Assembly (NCBI GenBank): GCA_965651265.1 | Contig: CBFGRV010000016.1 | Location: 8,433-72,432, forward strand | Direction of reading: 5' to 3' | Source of the DNA: CBFGRV01 sp965651265 | Lineage (GTDB): Bacteria; Bacteroidota; Rhodothermia; Rhodothermales; VXPQ01 | DNA length: 64,000 bases | In this document: one piece after another, positions 52,198 to 61,358 of the stretch | Numbering within the stretch: the first letter of the stretch is position 1 | How the letters are laid out: the number at the start of each line of letters is the position of its first letter | The notes under the pieces: generated by a model | Database searches by the model: none | Seen by the model: only the letters and a program-made list of their open reading frames with translations | Told to the model about the DNA's origin: nothing | Program-made: the position numbers and the translations under genes

Positions 52198-53297
52198 GCC
52201 ATCTGCTTTTCGGATCGTGCGCTGCCGCCCGGGCCGGACACGAAGATCGTTTGCGTGGGAAAGGCGAACTCGATGCCATCGGCCTTGAAACGCCGAAAGA
52301 GCTCGAGGTTGATGGCTTGCTGGATGTCCATATACGTGTTGTAGTCCGGTACCAGCACGTAGTAAACGACTTCGAAATCCAGTGAGAAGTCGCCGAATTT
52401 GAAGAAATGCGCCCTATCGAAACGAACGGGATCTTGCGATTCGACGATCTCGCGGACCATCCCGGCTATCTTCTGAAGTTTATCGGCCGGCGTGTCGTAG
52501 ACCACCCCGAACGAGAAGACGATGCGCCGCTCGAACATCCGCTTGTAGTTACGGATGCGGCTGTTGAGGAGGTCGCTGTTTGAAAAGACGATTTGCTCGC
52601 CCGAGAGGCTTCGCAGGCGCGTGGTTTTGAGGCCCACCTGCTCGACCGTTCCCAGGTAGTCGTTCACGATCAGGAAATCCCCCACCACGAACGGCTTGTC
52701 GAGTATGATGGAAAGCGAAGCAAACAGATCGCCGAGAATGTTCTGGAGGGCCAGTGCGACGGCGATTCCGCCGATGCCCAGGCCTGCCACCATGGCCGTC
52801 ACATTGATGCCAAAATTGTCGAGCGCCACCAGGACGACGATGGAGTACAGGAGCAGCCGTGCCACGAACCCGACAGCCTGCATGGACATGACGGCCGCGG
52901 CATCGTCCTCGAGTTTTCGGGCTTTGTACCGACGAATCCAATCGGAAATGAGCTGATCGCCCCACTGGATGACCTGAATCAGGAGAACAACGAATGCGAC
53001 TCTAGAGATGTATAGGCCGATCTTTTCGGTGAGCGGCGCGATGGATACGGCGATGTAAAGGGCAAGTGCGAGCAGGAAATAGAATCGCGTTTTGTCAACA
53101 AGTGAATAGATGACGTCATCGACGACGTTAGCCGTGCGCTCTGAAAGTTTTCGCAGCCGCCAGAGCACAACCCTTCGAACGATGACGAAGAGAATCGTGA
53201 TGGACGCCCACAGAGCGAGGAGGATGAGCCAACCTTCAAGTGTAACGCCTAGAAATTCCCTCTCAAGGAAGCTGATCTCGAGATCGACCATGTCCAC
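52194..53297 (-). CDS. MscS-type mechanosensitive ion channel
   Basis: 367 residues. Three to five N-terminal membrane helices lead to the pore-lining TM3 (GINVTAMVAGLGIGGIAVAL), ALQNILGDLFASLSIILDKP and the beta domain (VVGDFLIVNDYLGTVEQVGL, TTRLRSLSGEQIVFSNSDLL), typical of small MscS proteins. It opens under membrane tension to release solutes. First of three tightly packed genes with the Omp85-like barrel and the kinase-fold protein. Confidence 0.9.
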   Translation of the reverse strand: MDMVDLEISFLEREFLGVTLEGWLILLALWASITILFVIVRRVVLWRLRKLSERTANVVDDVIYSLVDKTRFYFLLALALYIAVSIAPLTEKIGLYISRVAFVVLLIQVIQWGDQLISDWIRRYKARKLEDDAAAVMSMQAVGFVARLLLYSIVVLVALDNFGINVTAMVAGLGIGGIAVALALQNILGDLFASLSIILDKPFVVGDFLIVNDYLGTVEQVGLKTTRLRSLSGEQIVFSNSDLLNSRIRNYKRMFERRIVFSFGVVYDTPADKLQKIAGMVREIVESQDPVRFDRAHFFKFGDFSLDFEVVYYVLVPDYNTYMDIQQAINLELFRRFKADGIEFAFPTQTIFVSGPGGSARSEKQMA

Positions 53298-53431
53298 TAG
53301 CTAGATTGGGTATGCGATTACGGTAGACCCCGAAAGTAAGAAGGACCTCGTACAAAGGAGGGCGAGACGACCCGATAGACGGTGCGGCCGACCGGCATCA
53401 ACAAAATTTCATCGGACACTTTCCTTCCAGG

Positions 53432-53454
53432 AACCCCCTGACACGGCGGGGGTT
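53432..53454 (+). other. hairpin in the leader of the 130-residue gene
   Basis: AACCCCC (53432-53438) and GGGGGTT (53448-53454) form a perfect 7-bp GC-rich stem with a 9-nt loop, 52 bases before the ATG at 53506. No T-run follows, so it is not a classic terminator. It may be a regulatory hairpin or a terminator without a U tract for the other strand. Confidence 0.3.
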
Positions 53455-53505
53455 GAGGCGCATCTCAGGCAACCGACCGGGTGTATCTAACAGGAGTGGA
53501 CGGAC

Positions 53506-53898
53506 ATGGAAACAAGCCCTGAACGCGAATCACCAGAGAGGAAAATTGGTCCTACCGTCTCGAAGGATAAGTGGCTCAACCATGCTCTTGCCAAGCTTTC
53601 GCGAGGTTACGTGTTGATCGTCGGCACCGAACGGAAGACCGCCAATTTCCATTCTGCCGAGAAAGGCTACGAGATGTGCGCGTATAACGTGGCACGCCAG
53701 TTGATCCGCGATGGGCACGTGCACAAAGTCCGCGACCATCATCTCGGCGAAGTCTACGAGTTGGTGACCGCGCCTCCTACGGCCGGCCGCTCCCAGAGGA
53801 AGGCCGCCAGCAGTGCCGATGATGAGTTCGAGATTCTCCTCAACGAGCTCGAGCGCGACAATAAGGACGAGTCGGCTGCCGAAGCACCTCTTGCCTGA
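53506..53898 (+). CDS. small conserved-looking protein of unknown function
   Basis: 130 residues, no signal peptide or membrane helix. The folded part is about residues 18-90 (KDKWLNHALAKLSRGYVLIV, TANFHSAEKGYEMCAYNVAR, DGHVHKVRDHHLGEVYELV), followed by an acidic low-complexity tail. An AGGAG is found 9 bases before the ATG. I recognise no family. It is convergent with the GCS2-CBS gene, separated by 3 bp. Confidence 0.65.
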   Translation: METSPERESPERKIGPTVSKDKWLNHALAKLSRGYVLIVGTERKTANFHSAEKGYEMCAYNVARQLIRDGHVHKVRDHHLGEVYELVTAPPTAGRSQRKAASSADDEFEILLNELERDNKDESAAEAPLA

Positions 53899-53901
53899 GG
53901 C

Positions 53902-55821
53902 TCACGAAGCCAGGCTGTCGTCGAGCAGCCTTCCGGCGATGTGAATGAAGTCCGTCTCCGTGATGAGCCCGATCAGGTGACCGTCGCGCACCACCGGAAG
54001 CGCCCCGATGCGGTGTGTGCGCATGAGTCGTACGGCCTCGACCGTGGGGGTCTCGGGCGTTACCGCAATCGGATCTCGCACCATGATATCCTTGACGGGC
54101 ATGGCCTCGCGCGGCTCGGCGCGGTCGCCGTCCTGCGCCAGGAAACGCAGGAGGCTTCGATGGGTAACGAGCCCGACCAGTCGATGCTCGTGATCCTCTA
54201 CGAGCACATGCCGGATGCGCTGCCAGTCCATCAGGCAGGCGACGAGCTCAACCAGCTCCTCTTCGTTCACCGTGATCAGGTCGGTGCTCATGTACTGCTC
54301 GACGCGTGATTTCTCCATTCGCCGCGGACGAGGCCCCTCTTCGAGCGCCGCCAGTGTCCATTCGTGCACCGGCGCGCCCGTCTTCTGCCGATGTACCATG
54401 GCCGCCACCAGTGCGCTGAGTCGTTCGGAACGACTGCCGTTCTTCTTCATCGCATTGAGGGAATCGAGCTGCCACTGAGAGCCTGTCTGCCGCGACTCCA
54501 CGCGCTCTCGGATGATACCCGTGTATCGATCGATATCTGATTCGTCGATGCCCGACGCCCGCAGCCCCTCGGCCGCCATCGGAAGCAGCTCCTCCTGGAT
54601 GAGCACGCTCGACGGAACGCGTCGATTCCTGATCCACGTCATCTGAGACCCGAGCCCCAGTCGGGCCGCCGCGATGAAGTTCGTCTTGGCATCATCGAAA
54701 TCCATCACGCGTCGGATGTCGGGATACTCGCGTGAGAGCGCGCTGACGAGCCCGAACCAAAACGCTGCGTTCGCCACCTCATCGACGGCCGTCGGACCCG
54801 AGGGGAGGATGCGATTCTCGATGCGAAGGTGCGGTCGCCCCTCCGTGACACCGTAGCAAACGCGATTCCAGCGGTACACCGTGCCGTTGTGCAGCTGGAG
54901 GGCGCGCAGCGACGGCACGCCGCCCCGGTCCAGGACCTCGAAAGGATCCTCCACGTCGCCCGCGGTCAGAAGGACGCGGAATCGAGAAATGTCCTCCTTG
55001 ATGATCTCGAGCACCGATTCGTTCACCCAGTCATTCCCGAAGTGCACGCGCGGGCTCATCTCGCGCAGGTAGAGGTTCGAGCTCCGCGTATCGACCGCCT
55101 GCTGGAAAAGCGCGATCCGCGTCTCCCTCCAGAGGCGTTTTCCGAAGAGCAACGGCGAGTTCGTGGCGGCGGCGAGCACAGGGGCGGCCACGGTCTGGGC
55201 CACATTGTACAGGCTAGCAAACTCGTCCGGGTGAACCTGAAAGTGCGTCTGGAAGCTGGTATTGCACCCCTCCAGCGTAATGGATTCGTGCTTGATGTAG
55301 AGCTCGTCCGTACCGCGGATGTGCAACTCGGCCGGCCCGCCTCGTAGCCGCGATATGGCATCGTTGAGCGCGTAGTACCGCGGCGATGGGGTCATGCTGC
55401 TCAACTCCAGATCCGTGAGCGTGATGGTGGGCAGGATGCCGACCATCACCACATCGCAATCGAGCCGGCCCACCACATCGCGAATGTAGGCCATCTTTTC
55501 GTCGATCTTTTCCTCGATCGTTCGGAGGCAGCGACCCGTGAACCGCTGGGGTTCGAGGTTGAACTCGAGGTTGAACTTCATCAATTCGGTGACGACGTCG
55601 GGGTCGTCCACCTGGCGCATCACCTCCTCGATCTCGGCGGCCGGCTGCCATCTTCCGTCTATGATGAAGAGCTCCTGTTCGGCACCGATCCGGCGCACAC
55701 CGGATTCGAACATGCCGTCCTCGAGCATCTTTTCGAGGGCACGCACGTCTCGGAGCAGTTGACGCGCGAACCGGCGGAGAGCTGCCTGATCCTGATCTTG
55801 GAAGACGCCTTGGTCGCCCAT
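53902..55821 (-). CDS. GCS2-type glutamate-cysteine-ligase-like protein with two C-terminal CBS domains
   Basis: 639 residues. Residues about 40-460 match the carboxylate-amine ligase fold of GCS2: RRIGAEQELFIIDG, LMKFNLEFNLEPQRF, GCNTSFQTHFQV, REMSPRVHFGNDWV and HLRIENRILPSGPT. Residues about 515-575 (VEQYMSTDLITVNEEELVEL) and 580-635 (VKDIMVRDPIAVTPETPTVE, IGALPVVRDGHLIGLITETD) form a tandem CBS (Bateman) module, which usually senses adenine nucleotides. This suggests a nucleotide-regulated ligase. The exact substrates (glutamate and cysteine or another amine) are uncertain. Confidence 0.85.
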   Translation of the reverse strand: MGDQGVFQDQDQAALRRFARQLLRDVRALEKMLEDGMFESGVRRIGAEQELFIIDGRWQPAAEIEEVMRQVDDPDVVTELMKFNLEFNLEPQRFTGRCLRTIEEKIDEKMAYIRDVVGRLDCDVVMVGILPTITLTDLELSSMTPSPRYYALNDAISRLRGGPAELHIRGTDELYIKHESITLEGCNTSFQTHFQVHPDEFASLYNVAQTVAAPVLAAATNSPLLFGKRLWRETRIALFQQAVDTRSSNLYLREMSPRVHFGNDWVNESVLEIIKEDISRFRVLLTAGDVEDPFEVLDRGGVPSLRALQLHNGTVYRWNRVCYGVTEGRPHLRIENRILPSGPTAVDEVANAAFWFGLVSALSREYPDIRRVMDFDDAKTNFIAAARLGLGSQMTWIRNRRVPSSVLIQEELLPMAAEGLRASGIDESDIDRYTGIIRERVESRQTGSQWQLDSLNAMKKNGSRSERLSALVAAMVHRQKTGAPVHEWTLAALEEGPRPRRMEKSRVEQYMSTDLITVNEEELVELVACLMDWQRIRHVLVEDHEHRLVGLVTHRSLLRFLAQDGDRAEPREAMPVKDIMVRDPIAVTPETPTVEAVRLMRTHRIGALPVVRDGHLIGLITETDFIHIAGRLLDDSLAS

Positions 55822-55983
55822 TCGGTTGACGGCGCTATCGCGGAGGAATGCCGTGGAGATGGTCGAGGAACGCGTTTAGCGGAAGCATACCACGAAATTC
55901 CGAGGATTACCATGGCCTTTCTGGAGGAAACCTCTACATAGCGGTCTCGTTTTGTCCAGAGCCTGTCGTGTAGCGCATCTGCG

Positions 55984-57756
55984 ATGAAATCTCGGGGATC
56001 TTTTCATACGGTGTCGGTGGGCATCGTGCTCATCATCGCGGCGCTATTCCCGGCATGTGCTACGACTCCGGCACCCTCTGCGGCGCCCGAAGTCGCCGCC
56101 CCGGTACGACCATCGGCGGAAGGGCGGATAGCGCGAGACATGCGCGCACAGCAGCTCTTCGTACGCGGACTTACGTACGCGCAGATCGGAAACCACGACG
56201 AGGCCCTGGTACACTTTCGCGAAGCCCTCAAGTTGGCACCGGGCGAAGCGGCCGTTCTTGCCGCCGCAGCGGAGTCTTATTCGGCTCTGGGCGAAGAGTC
56301 GAGCGCGGTATATTATGCACGGCAAGCCGTGGAGTCCGAGCCCGACAATATCCATTATCACCTTCAGCTGGCTCAGCTCCATCTAGCCGCCGATGAACCC
56401 CGTCGAGCCGCGGAGATCTTTGAGCGGCTCCAGAAGCAGTTTCCGGGAAACACGGATGTGTTGTATCAGAAGGCGCGTGTACAGGCCATGCTGGGCGAAT
56501 TCGAGGCCGCCATCCAGACCTACGAGCAAATTCTACAGGAAGTCGGCCCCGATCGCGACGTGCAGAACGAGATCATCCATCTGTACACCCGATTGGGGGA
56601 TCTCGAAGGGAAGAAAGCATTCCTGTCACGGATGGTGGCCTCCGATCCGCACGATCCCGAGCTGCGGAAGGCCCTCAGTGATGTGTATTTGCAGGGTGGA
56701 GACCACGGATCGGCCGCCCGGGAGCTCGAACAGGCCATCGAGGAGCAGCCTGGGGACGCGGAGGCGCTCATGAATCTGGCGAGTCTCTACCGGGAACGCG
56801 GCCTGCCTGATAGCGCTGATGCCATGCTGGCCCGCCTGGTGGATCTGGACGCAGCCGGACCCGAGCAGCTCCTCACGCATGCGGCCGTTTTATACGGGCG
56901 TTCTGCCCACGACCCTGGGGCGCGAAGCGCCGCGGCGCAGCTCATCGACCGGGTTCTCGAGATGGACCCGGCCAATGCCGACGCCCTCGTCATGCTGGGC
57001 GATATCCGAATCATGGACGAGCATCACGACGAGGGCGGTGAATTGCTCTACCAGGCTGCTTCACTGAATCCGCGCGACCGGCAGGTTTGGATTCAGGCGG
57101 CGGGGGCGTTTCTCGAGGCAGGATCCCACGAGCGCGCGGCCTCGGTCGCCGACGAGGCGTTGATCCTGTTCCCGGGGACCGTGCCCTTGCTTCGCATAGC
57201 CGGACACGGGCACATGGAGGCCGGCCGGCTGGCAGAGGCGGCGGACCGCTTCGAGGAGGCCGTCCGAATCATCTCGGAGGACGCGTCCGAGGGTTTCTCG
57301 GAGCTTGCCGATCTCTACACGGACCTCGGAGTTGCGTACGGCCGGATGGGCGACCCCCAGGCATCCGATGCGGCCTTCGAGAATGCGCTGTCTGCAGATG
57401 CCGGAAGCGCCAACGCACTGAGTCGCTACGCCCTGACGCTCACGGAACGTGGAGTTCGGCTGGATGAGGCGATGCAGATGGCTCGCCGCGCCGTGGAAAT
57501 CGATAGTACCTCGGCTTCCGCACTCGAAGCCATGGGGTGGATCGAGTTCAAGCAGGGATCTGCGGAGGATGCCGTTCGATGGCTCACCCGCGCTGCCGAG
57601 TTGGAGGACGCCTCCGCACGCGTCTTCGAGCATCTTGGGGATGTACACGAGGCCCTCGGTAACGCAGAGGAAGCTCGTCGAGCCCGATCTCGCGCACGAG
57701 AGCTGAGCATAGAGCGACCTTCGCTACAGAGCGAGCAGCAGACGCGAAATCCGTAA
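55984..57756 (+). CDS. TPR-repeat lipoprotein
   Basis: 590 residues. A lipobox ends the signal peptide (IVLIIAALFPAC, C25). From about residue 50 onward there are many tetratricopeptide units: GLTYAQIGNHDEALVHFREA, AESYSALGEESSAVYYARQA, ASLYRERGLPDSADAMLARL, GWIEFKQGSAEDAVRWLTRA and a last GDVHEALGNAEEARRARSRA. It probably sits in an envelope membrane as a scaffold. It is first in an operon with the DUF4292 and EnvC genes (19 and 10 bp gaps), an arrangement I associate with Bacteroidota. Confidence 0.87.
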   Translation: MKSRGSFHTVSVGIVLIIAALFPACATTPAPSAAPEVAAPVRPSAEGRIARDMRAQQLFVRGLTYAQIGNHDEALVHFREALKLAPGEAAVLAAAAESYSALGEESSAVYYARQAVESEPDNIHYHLQLAQLHLAADEPRRAAEIFERLQKQFPGNTDVLYQKARVQAMLGEFEAAIQTYEQILQEVGPDRDVQNEIIHLYTRLGDLEGKKAFLSRMVASDPHDPELRKALSDVYLQGGDHGSAARELEQAIEEQPGDAEALMNLASLYRERGLPDSADAMLARLVDLDAAGPEQLLTHAAVLYGRSAHDPGARSAAAQLIDRVLEMDPANADALVMLGDIRIMDEHHDEGGELLYQAASLNPRDRQVWIQAAGAFLEAGSHERAASVADEALILFPGTVPLLRIAGHGHMEAGRLAEAADRFEEAVRIISEDASEGFSELADLYTDLGVAYGRMGDPQASDAAFENALSADAGSANALSRYALTLTERGVRLDEAMQMARRAVEIDSTSASALEAMGWIEFKQGSAEDAVRWLTRAAELEDASARVFEHLGDVHEALGNAEEARRARSRARELSIERPSLQSEQQTRNP

Positions 57757-57775
57757 CCCCTCATCGCCAGCCCGC

Positions 57776-58561
57776 ATGAAGTTATCCTTCGTAGGCCGCG
57801 GTGTTACCCTTCTCGCGCTGCTGATCATCCTACACGGATGCCGCACGGCCAGGGTCGCGCTCGACCGAGACCTCCCCGACGCCTTCCCCCATCACACACC
57901 GGGCCAGATCCTCGCGCTTCTGAACGGAACGCACGAGCCCATCCTGGCCTTCCGTGCGCGCGCATCGGTGGCCATTCGGAATGAAGGTGATGGAATGCAG
58001 TTCAGCGCCGAAATGAATGCGCGGAAAGGAGACTCGCTCTACGTTGCCATGAGCCCCGCGCTGGGCATCGAAGCGGCCAGGGCGCTGGTTACGCCCGACA
58101 GCTTCTTCTTTTACGACCGCATCAAGAATCGGCTCATGTACGGCGGCATCGACGACGCGTCTGCCATCCTGCCACAGCCCTTCGCTTCCGCAAATCTTTT
58201 CGAAAACCTGCTTGGGCTGCTCGATCCTCCTGCCGATACCTTCTGGGAGGTATCGAGCGATACCGCCTACTATTACCTGCACGACAGAACCGGTATGCGG
58301 ACTTACGCTGTGGATCCCGCCTTCTGGCGCGTGGTGCGACTCGAGAAGCGCAGCCGCTCCGGCGACCTTCTGGAGGTTCAGCAGTTTTCCGAATTCGATG
58401 AGTTTGGGGATACCGTCCTGCCGCGTCGCCTCGTGTTCGAGCGGCCTCTCGACGGACAGCGTGCCTCCATCTACTATCGGGATCTGACGCTCAATCCGGA
58501 TCGGCTGAACTTCAAGATGCCGGTGCGCGATTCGGCCGAGCGAGTGCCGGTGGCCGAATAA
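57776..58561 (+). CDS. DUF4292 lipoprotein
   Basis: 261 residues. The signal peptide ends with ILHGC (C22), a lipobox. The rest is beta-rich, with FRARASVAIRNEGDGMQFSA, MNARKGDSLYVAMSPALGIE and ARALVTPDSFFFYDRIKNRL. This is the DUF4292 pattern, related to the LolA/LolB-like half-barrel, so it may carry or receive lipoproteins or lipids. It lies between the TPR lipoprotein and EnvC genes. Confidence 0.82.
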   Translation: MKLSFVGRGVTLLALLIILHGCRTARVALDRDLPDAFPHHTPGQILALLNGTHEPILAFRARASVAIRNEGDGMQFSAEMNARKGDSLYVAMSPALGIEAARALVTPDSFFFYDRIKNRLMYGGIDDASAILPQPFASANLFENLLGLLDPPADTFWEVSSDTAYYYLHDRTGMRTYAVDPAFWRVVRLEKRSRSGDLLEVQQFSEFDEFGDTVLPRRLVFERPLDGQRASIYYRDLTLNPDRLNFKMPVRDSAERVPVAE

Positions 58562-58571
58562 CCTCATCCCG

Positions 58572-59768
58572 ATGTTCACGCGTCGCTTACTCATCCTTCT
58601 GCTCCTCCTCGGTGCGGCCGCTTCCGTGCGAGGTCAGGATGCGTATGACCGCGAAGCAACCGAACAGCGCCTCCGAGAGCTCAGGGCCCAGATCGACGAC
58701 GATCGCCGACTCCTGTCAGAGACCGAGGCAGCCGAAAGGGCGACCGTGCAGACGCTCGAGCAGCTGGATCGGCAGATCTCCCTCCGACGCGAGCTCATTC
58801 GCAACTATCGCCGTCAGGTGCAGCAGATCGCCTTCGAGATGGATTCGCTCCGGACGGCCCTCAATCGCCTCGAAGCGGAGCTCGACGTACTGAAGCGGCA
58901 GTATCAATCGCGCGCGATCCACGCCTACAAGTACGGCAGGCTGCACGATCTCGCTTTGATTCTCTCAGCGAAATCGATCAACCAGATGCTCGTTCGTGTG
59001 CAGTACCTCCACCGTTTCACCCGACAGAGGAGGGATCGTCTCTCGTCCATTGAGACGGCGGGAGCCGAGATCAGGGTGCGCCGAGCCGACCTACAGGAGA
59101 TGCTGGCGACCAACGAGAGGCTCTTGAAGGAGCAGGAACGCGAGCAGGCCGACCTGGAACGCTTGCAACAGAGCCGGCAACGGGTCCTGGCCGATTTGCA
59201 GCGGCAGGGCAACACCATCTCGCAGTCTCTGGAGCGAAAGCAAGCCGCCGCGTCGGAGCTGGAGAGTCGAATCAGGGAGCTCACCGCCGCGGCCTCCACG
59301 CGGCGTCGTATCCGGGAAGCCGCAGATCCGGCTGCCGCGGCCGAGTACGCAGCCATCTCCGGATCCTTCGAGGACAATCGGGGCCGGCTCCCCTGGCCGG
59401 CGCGCGGGGTCGTGAGCGAATCGTTCGGCAATGTCGTGGACCCGACGTACGGCACCATCACGCCGAATCCCGGAATCGTGATCGCCACACAGGCCTCCGC
59501 AGAGGTGCGCGCGATCTTCGACGGGCAGGTCATCGACCTTTCTATTCTGCCCGAGTTCGGCACGTATCTCGTCCTCGAGCACGGTGCCTACAAGTCCGTC
59601 TACGCCAACTTTTCGATGACCTACGTTGCGGAGGGCGATCGTGTCAGCGCCGGTCAGATCATCGGCCGAGCGGGAACGGACGCCGAACCCAAGGGGAAGG
59701 CCGTATTCTTCGGGCTCTTCAAGGATGGCGCGCCCATCGATCCCGGGCCGTGGCTCCGCTCATACTGA
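58572..59768 (+). CDS. EnvC-like murein hydrolase activator (degenerate LytM domain)
   Basis: 398 residues. A signal peptide (RLLILLLLLGAAASVRG) precedes a long coiled coil (about residues 25-255, rich in E, Q, R and L). The C-terminal LytM domain (RLPWPARGVVSESFGNVVDP onward) has lost the zinc histidines: PGIVIAT replaces GIDIxA-type HxxxD, and AVFFGLFKDGAPIDP replaces HxH. EnvC proteins use such a dead domain to activate amidases during cell separation. Last gene of the TPR / DUF4292 / EnvC operon. Confidence 0.9.
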   Translation: MFTRRLLILLLLLGAAASVRGQDAYDREATEQRLRELRAQIDDDRRLLSETEAAERATVQTLEQLDRQISLRRELIRNYRRQVQQIAFEMDSLRTALNRLEAELDVLKRQYQSRAIHAYKYGRLHDLALILSAKSINQMLVRVQYLHRFTRQRRDRLSSIETAGAEIRVRRADLQEMLATNERLLKEQEREQADLERLQQSRQRVLADLQRQGNTISQSLERKQAAASELESRIRELTAAASTRRRIREAADPAAAAEYAAISGSFEDNRGRLPWPARGVVSESFGNVVDPTYGTITPNPGIVIATQASAEVRAIFDGQVIDLSILPEFGTYLVLEHGAYKSVYANFSMTYVAEGDRVSAGQIIGRAGTDAEPKGKAVFFGLFKDGAPIDPGPWLRSY

Positions 59769-59912
59769 GTGCGCACGCCGGCCGCCGGCGAGTCATCCAA
59801 CCCCTGCATCGGGCGGGCGAAGTCCCTTTTCATAAAAAGCTTACCTCTTCCGCCCCCCTACTCGGCTATTTTGGGCATTCTGCTCTCCCAACGAGAATTG
59901 AATCCCAAAGAC

Positions 59913-61334
59913 ATGGCTAACGCTACGTATGACGTTGTCGTCATCGGCTCAGGACCTGGTGGATACGAGACGGCCATTCGGGCCGCGCAACTAGGGTTCA
60001 AGACCGCAATCGTCGAGCGCGACAAGCTCGGTGGGGTATGTCTGAACATCGGGTGCATCCCCACGAAGGCCCTCCTCAAGAGTGCGGAAGTCATGGAGGA
60101 TGCACGGAACCTCGCGGATTACGGCCTCTCGTTGGACGGCACAGTGAACCCGGATTTCCCGAAGGTCATCCAGCGGAGTCGGGGCGTGGCCGACAAGATG
60201 AACAAGGGCGTCCAGTTCTTGATGAAGAAGAACAAGATCGACGTTCTCTTCGGGCATGGCCGCCTGGCCGGCAAGGGCAAAGTATCGATCGAACCCTCGA
60301 CCAACATGGATGGCGAGACCATCGGCGAGGAGAAGACGGTCGAGGCCAAGCATATCATCGTTGCCACCGGTGCTCGTGCCCGCGAGATCCCGCCGCTGCC
60401 CGTCGACGGGAAGAAGATCATCACGTATCGCGAGGCTCTGCTCCAGAAGGAGCCGCCGAAGCGGCTCGTGATCTGCGGCGCCGGCGCGATCGGCGTGGAG
60501 TTCGCCTACTTCTATCATCAGATGGGCACCGAGGTGACCATCGTCGAGCTGCTGGATCGCCTCGTGCCTGTCGAAGACGCCGACGTGTCCAAGGAGCTCG
60601 AGCGCTCCTTCAAGAAGCAGGGCATCAAAGTCCTTACCTCAGCGGAGGTGCAGTCCGTCGATACGGGCGGCAAGACCCTGAAGGTGAAGGTGAAGACGAA
60701 GAAGGGCGAGGAAACACTCGAATGTGATCAGGTTCTCTCCGCCGTGGGCGTCGTGGGCAATATCGAGGATGTAGGGCTCGAGGAGGCCGGTGTCAAGACG
60801 GAGCCCGGGCGAATCGTCGTCGACGAGTTCTACCGAACGAACGTGGACGGCGTTTATGCCATCGGGGATGTGGCGGGAGGACCGTGGCTGGCGCACAAGG
60901 CAAGCCACGAGGGCATTCGGTGCATCGAAAAGATCGCCGGCGAGAATGTGCGACCGATCAACTATCAGAATATCCCCGGCTGTACGTACTGTCAGCCCCA
61001 GATCGCGTCCGTTGGATACACTGAAGCGAAGGCCAAAGAAGCGGGTTTCGACGTCAAGGTGGGCAAGTTTCCATTCTCCGCATCGGGAAAGGCGTCGGCC
61101 ATGGGTCACACGGAGGGCTTCGTCAAGGTCATCTACGACGCGAAATACGGTGAGTGGCTGGGCTGCCATATCATCGCGCGCGATGCGACCGAGCTGATTG
61201 CCGAGGCGGTCACGGCGCGCGAACTGGAGACGACCGCGCACGAGATCATCGAAGCGATGCATCCGCATCCGACGCTCTCGGAGGCGGTTATGGAGGCCTC
61301 CCGCGCCGCCTACGGCCGGGCGATCAACATCTAG
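59913..61334 (+). CDS. lpd: dihydrolipoyl dehydrogenase
   Basis: 473 residues from the ATG at 59913. The FAD-binding start DVVVIGSGPGGYETAIRAAQ is followed by the redox-active GGVCLNIGC (C43, C48), the NAD-binding GAGAIGVEFAY, and the C-terminal HPHPTLSEAVMEA. It re-oxidises dihydrolipoamide in the 2-oxoacid dehydrogenase complexes. It stands alone here with no E1 or E2 gene, 144 bp after envC, so it probably has its own promoter. Convergent with metG. Confidence 0.96.
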   Translation: MANATYDVVVIGSGPGGYETAIRAAQLGFKTAIVERDKLGGVCLNIGCIPTKALLKSAEVMEDARNLADYGLSLDGTVNPDFPKVIQRSRGVADKMNKGVQFLMKKNKIDVLFGHGRLAGKGKVSIEPSTNMDGETIGEEKTVEAKHIIVATGARAREIPPLPVDGKKIITYREALLQKEPPKRLVICGAGAIGVEFAYFYHQMGTEVTIVELLDRLVPVEDADVSKELERSFKKQGIKVLTSAEVQSVDTGGKTLKVKVKTKKGEETLECDQVLSAVGVVGNIEDVGLEEAGVKTEPGRIVVDEFYRTNVDGVYAIGDVAGGPWLAHKASHEGIRCIEKIAGENVRPINYQNIPGCTYCQPQIASVGYTEAKAKEAGFDVKVGKFPFSASGKASAMGHTEGFVKVIYDAKYGEWLGCHIIARDATELIAEAVTARELETTAHEIIEAMHPHPTLSEAVMEASRAAYGRAINI

Positions 61335-61358
61335 ACTCGCTCGATTCTCGGTCGGCTT

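Noticed and set aside
53690..53705. TGGCACG-N4-TTGAT, close to a sigma-54 promoter
   Set aside because: It lies inside the coding part of the 130-residue gene with no downstream gene start nearby, and the -12 box lacks the C.
58572..59768. Loss of zinc ligands in the EnvC LytM domain
   Set aside because: This is the normal state of EnvC-type amidase activators.
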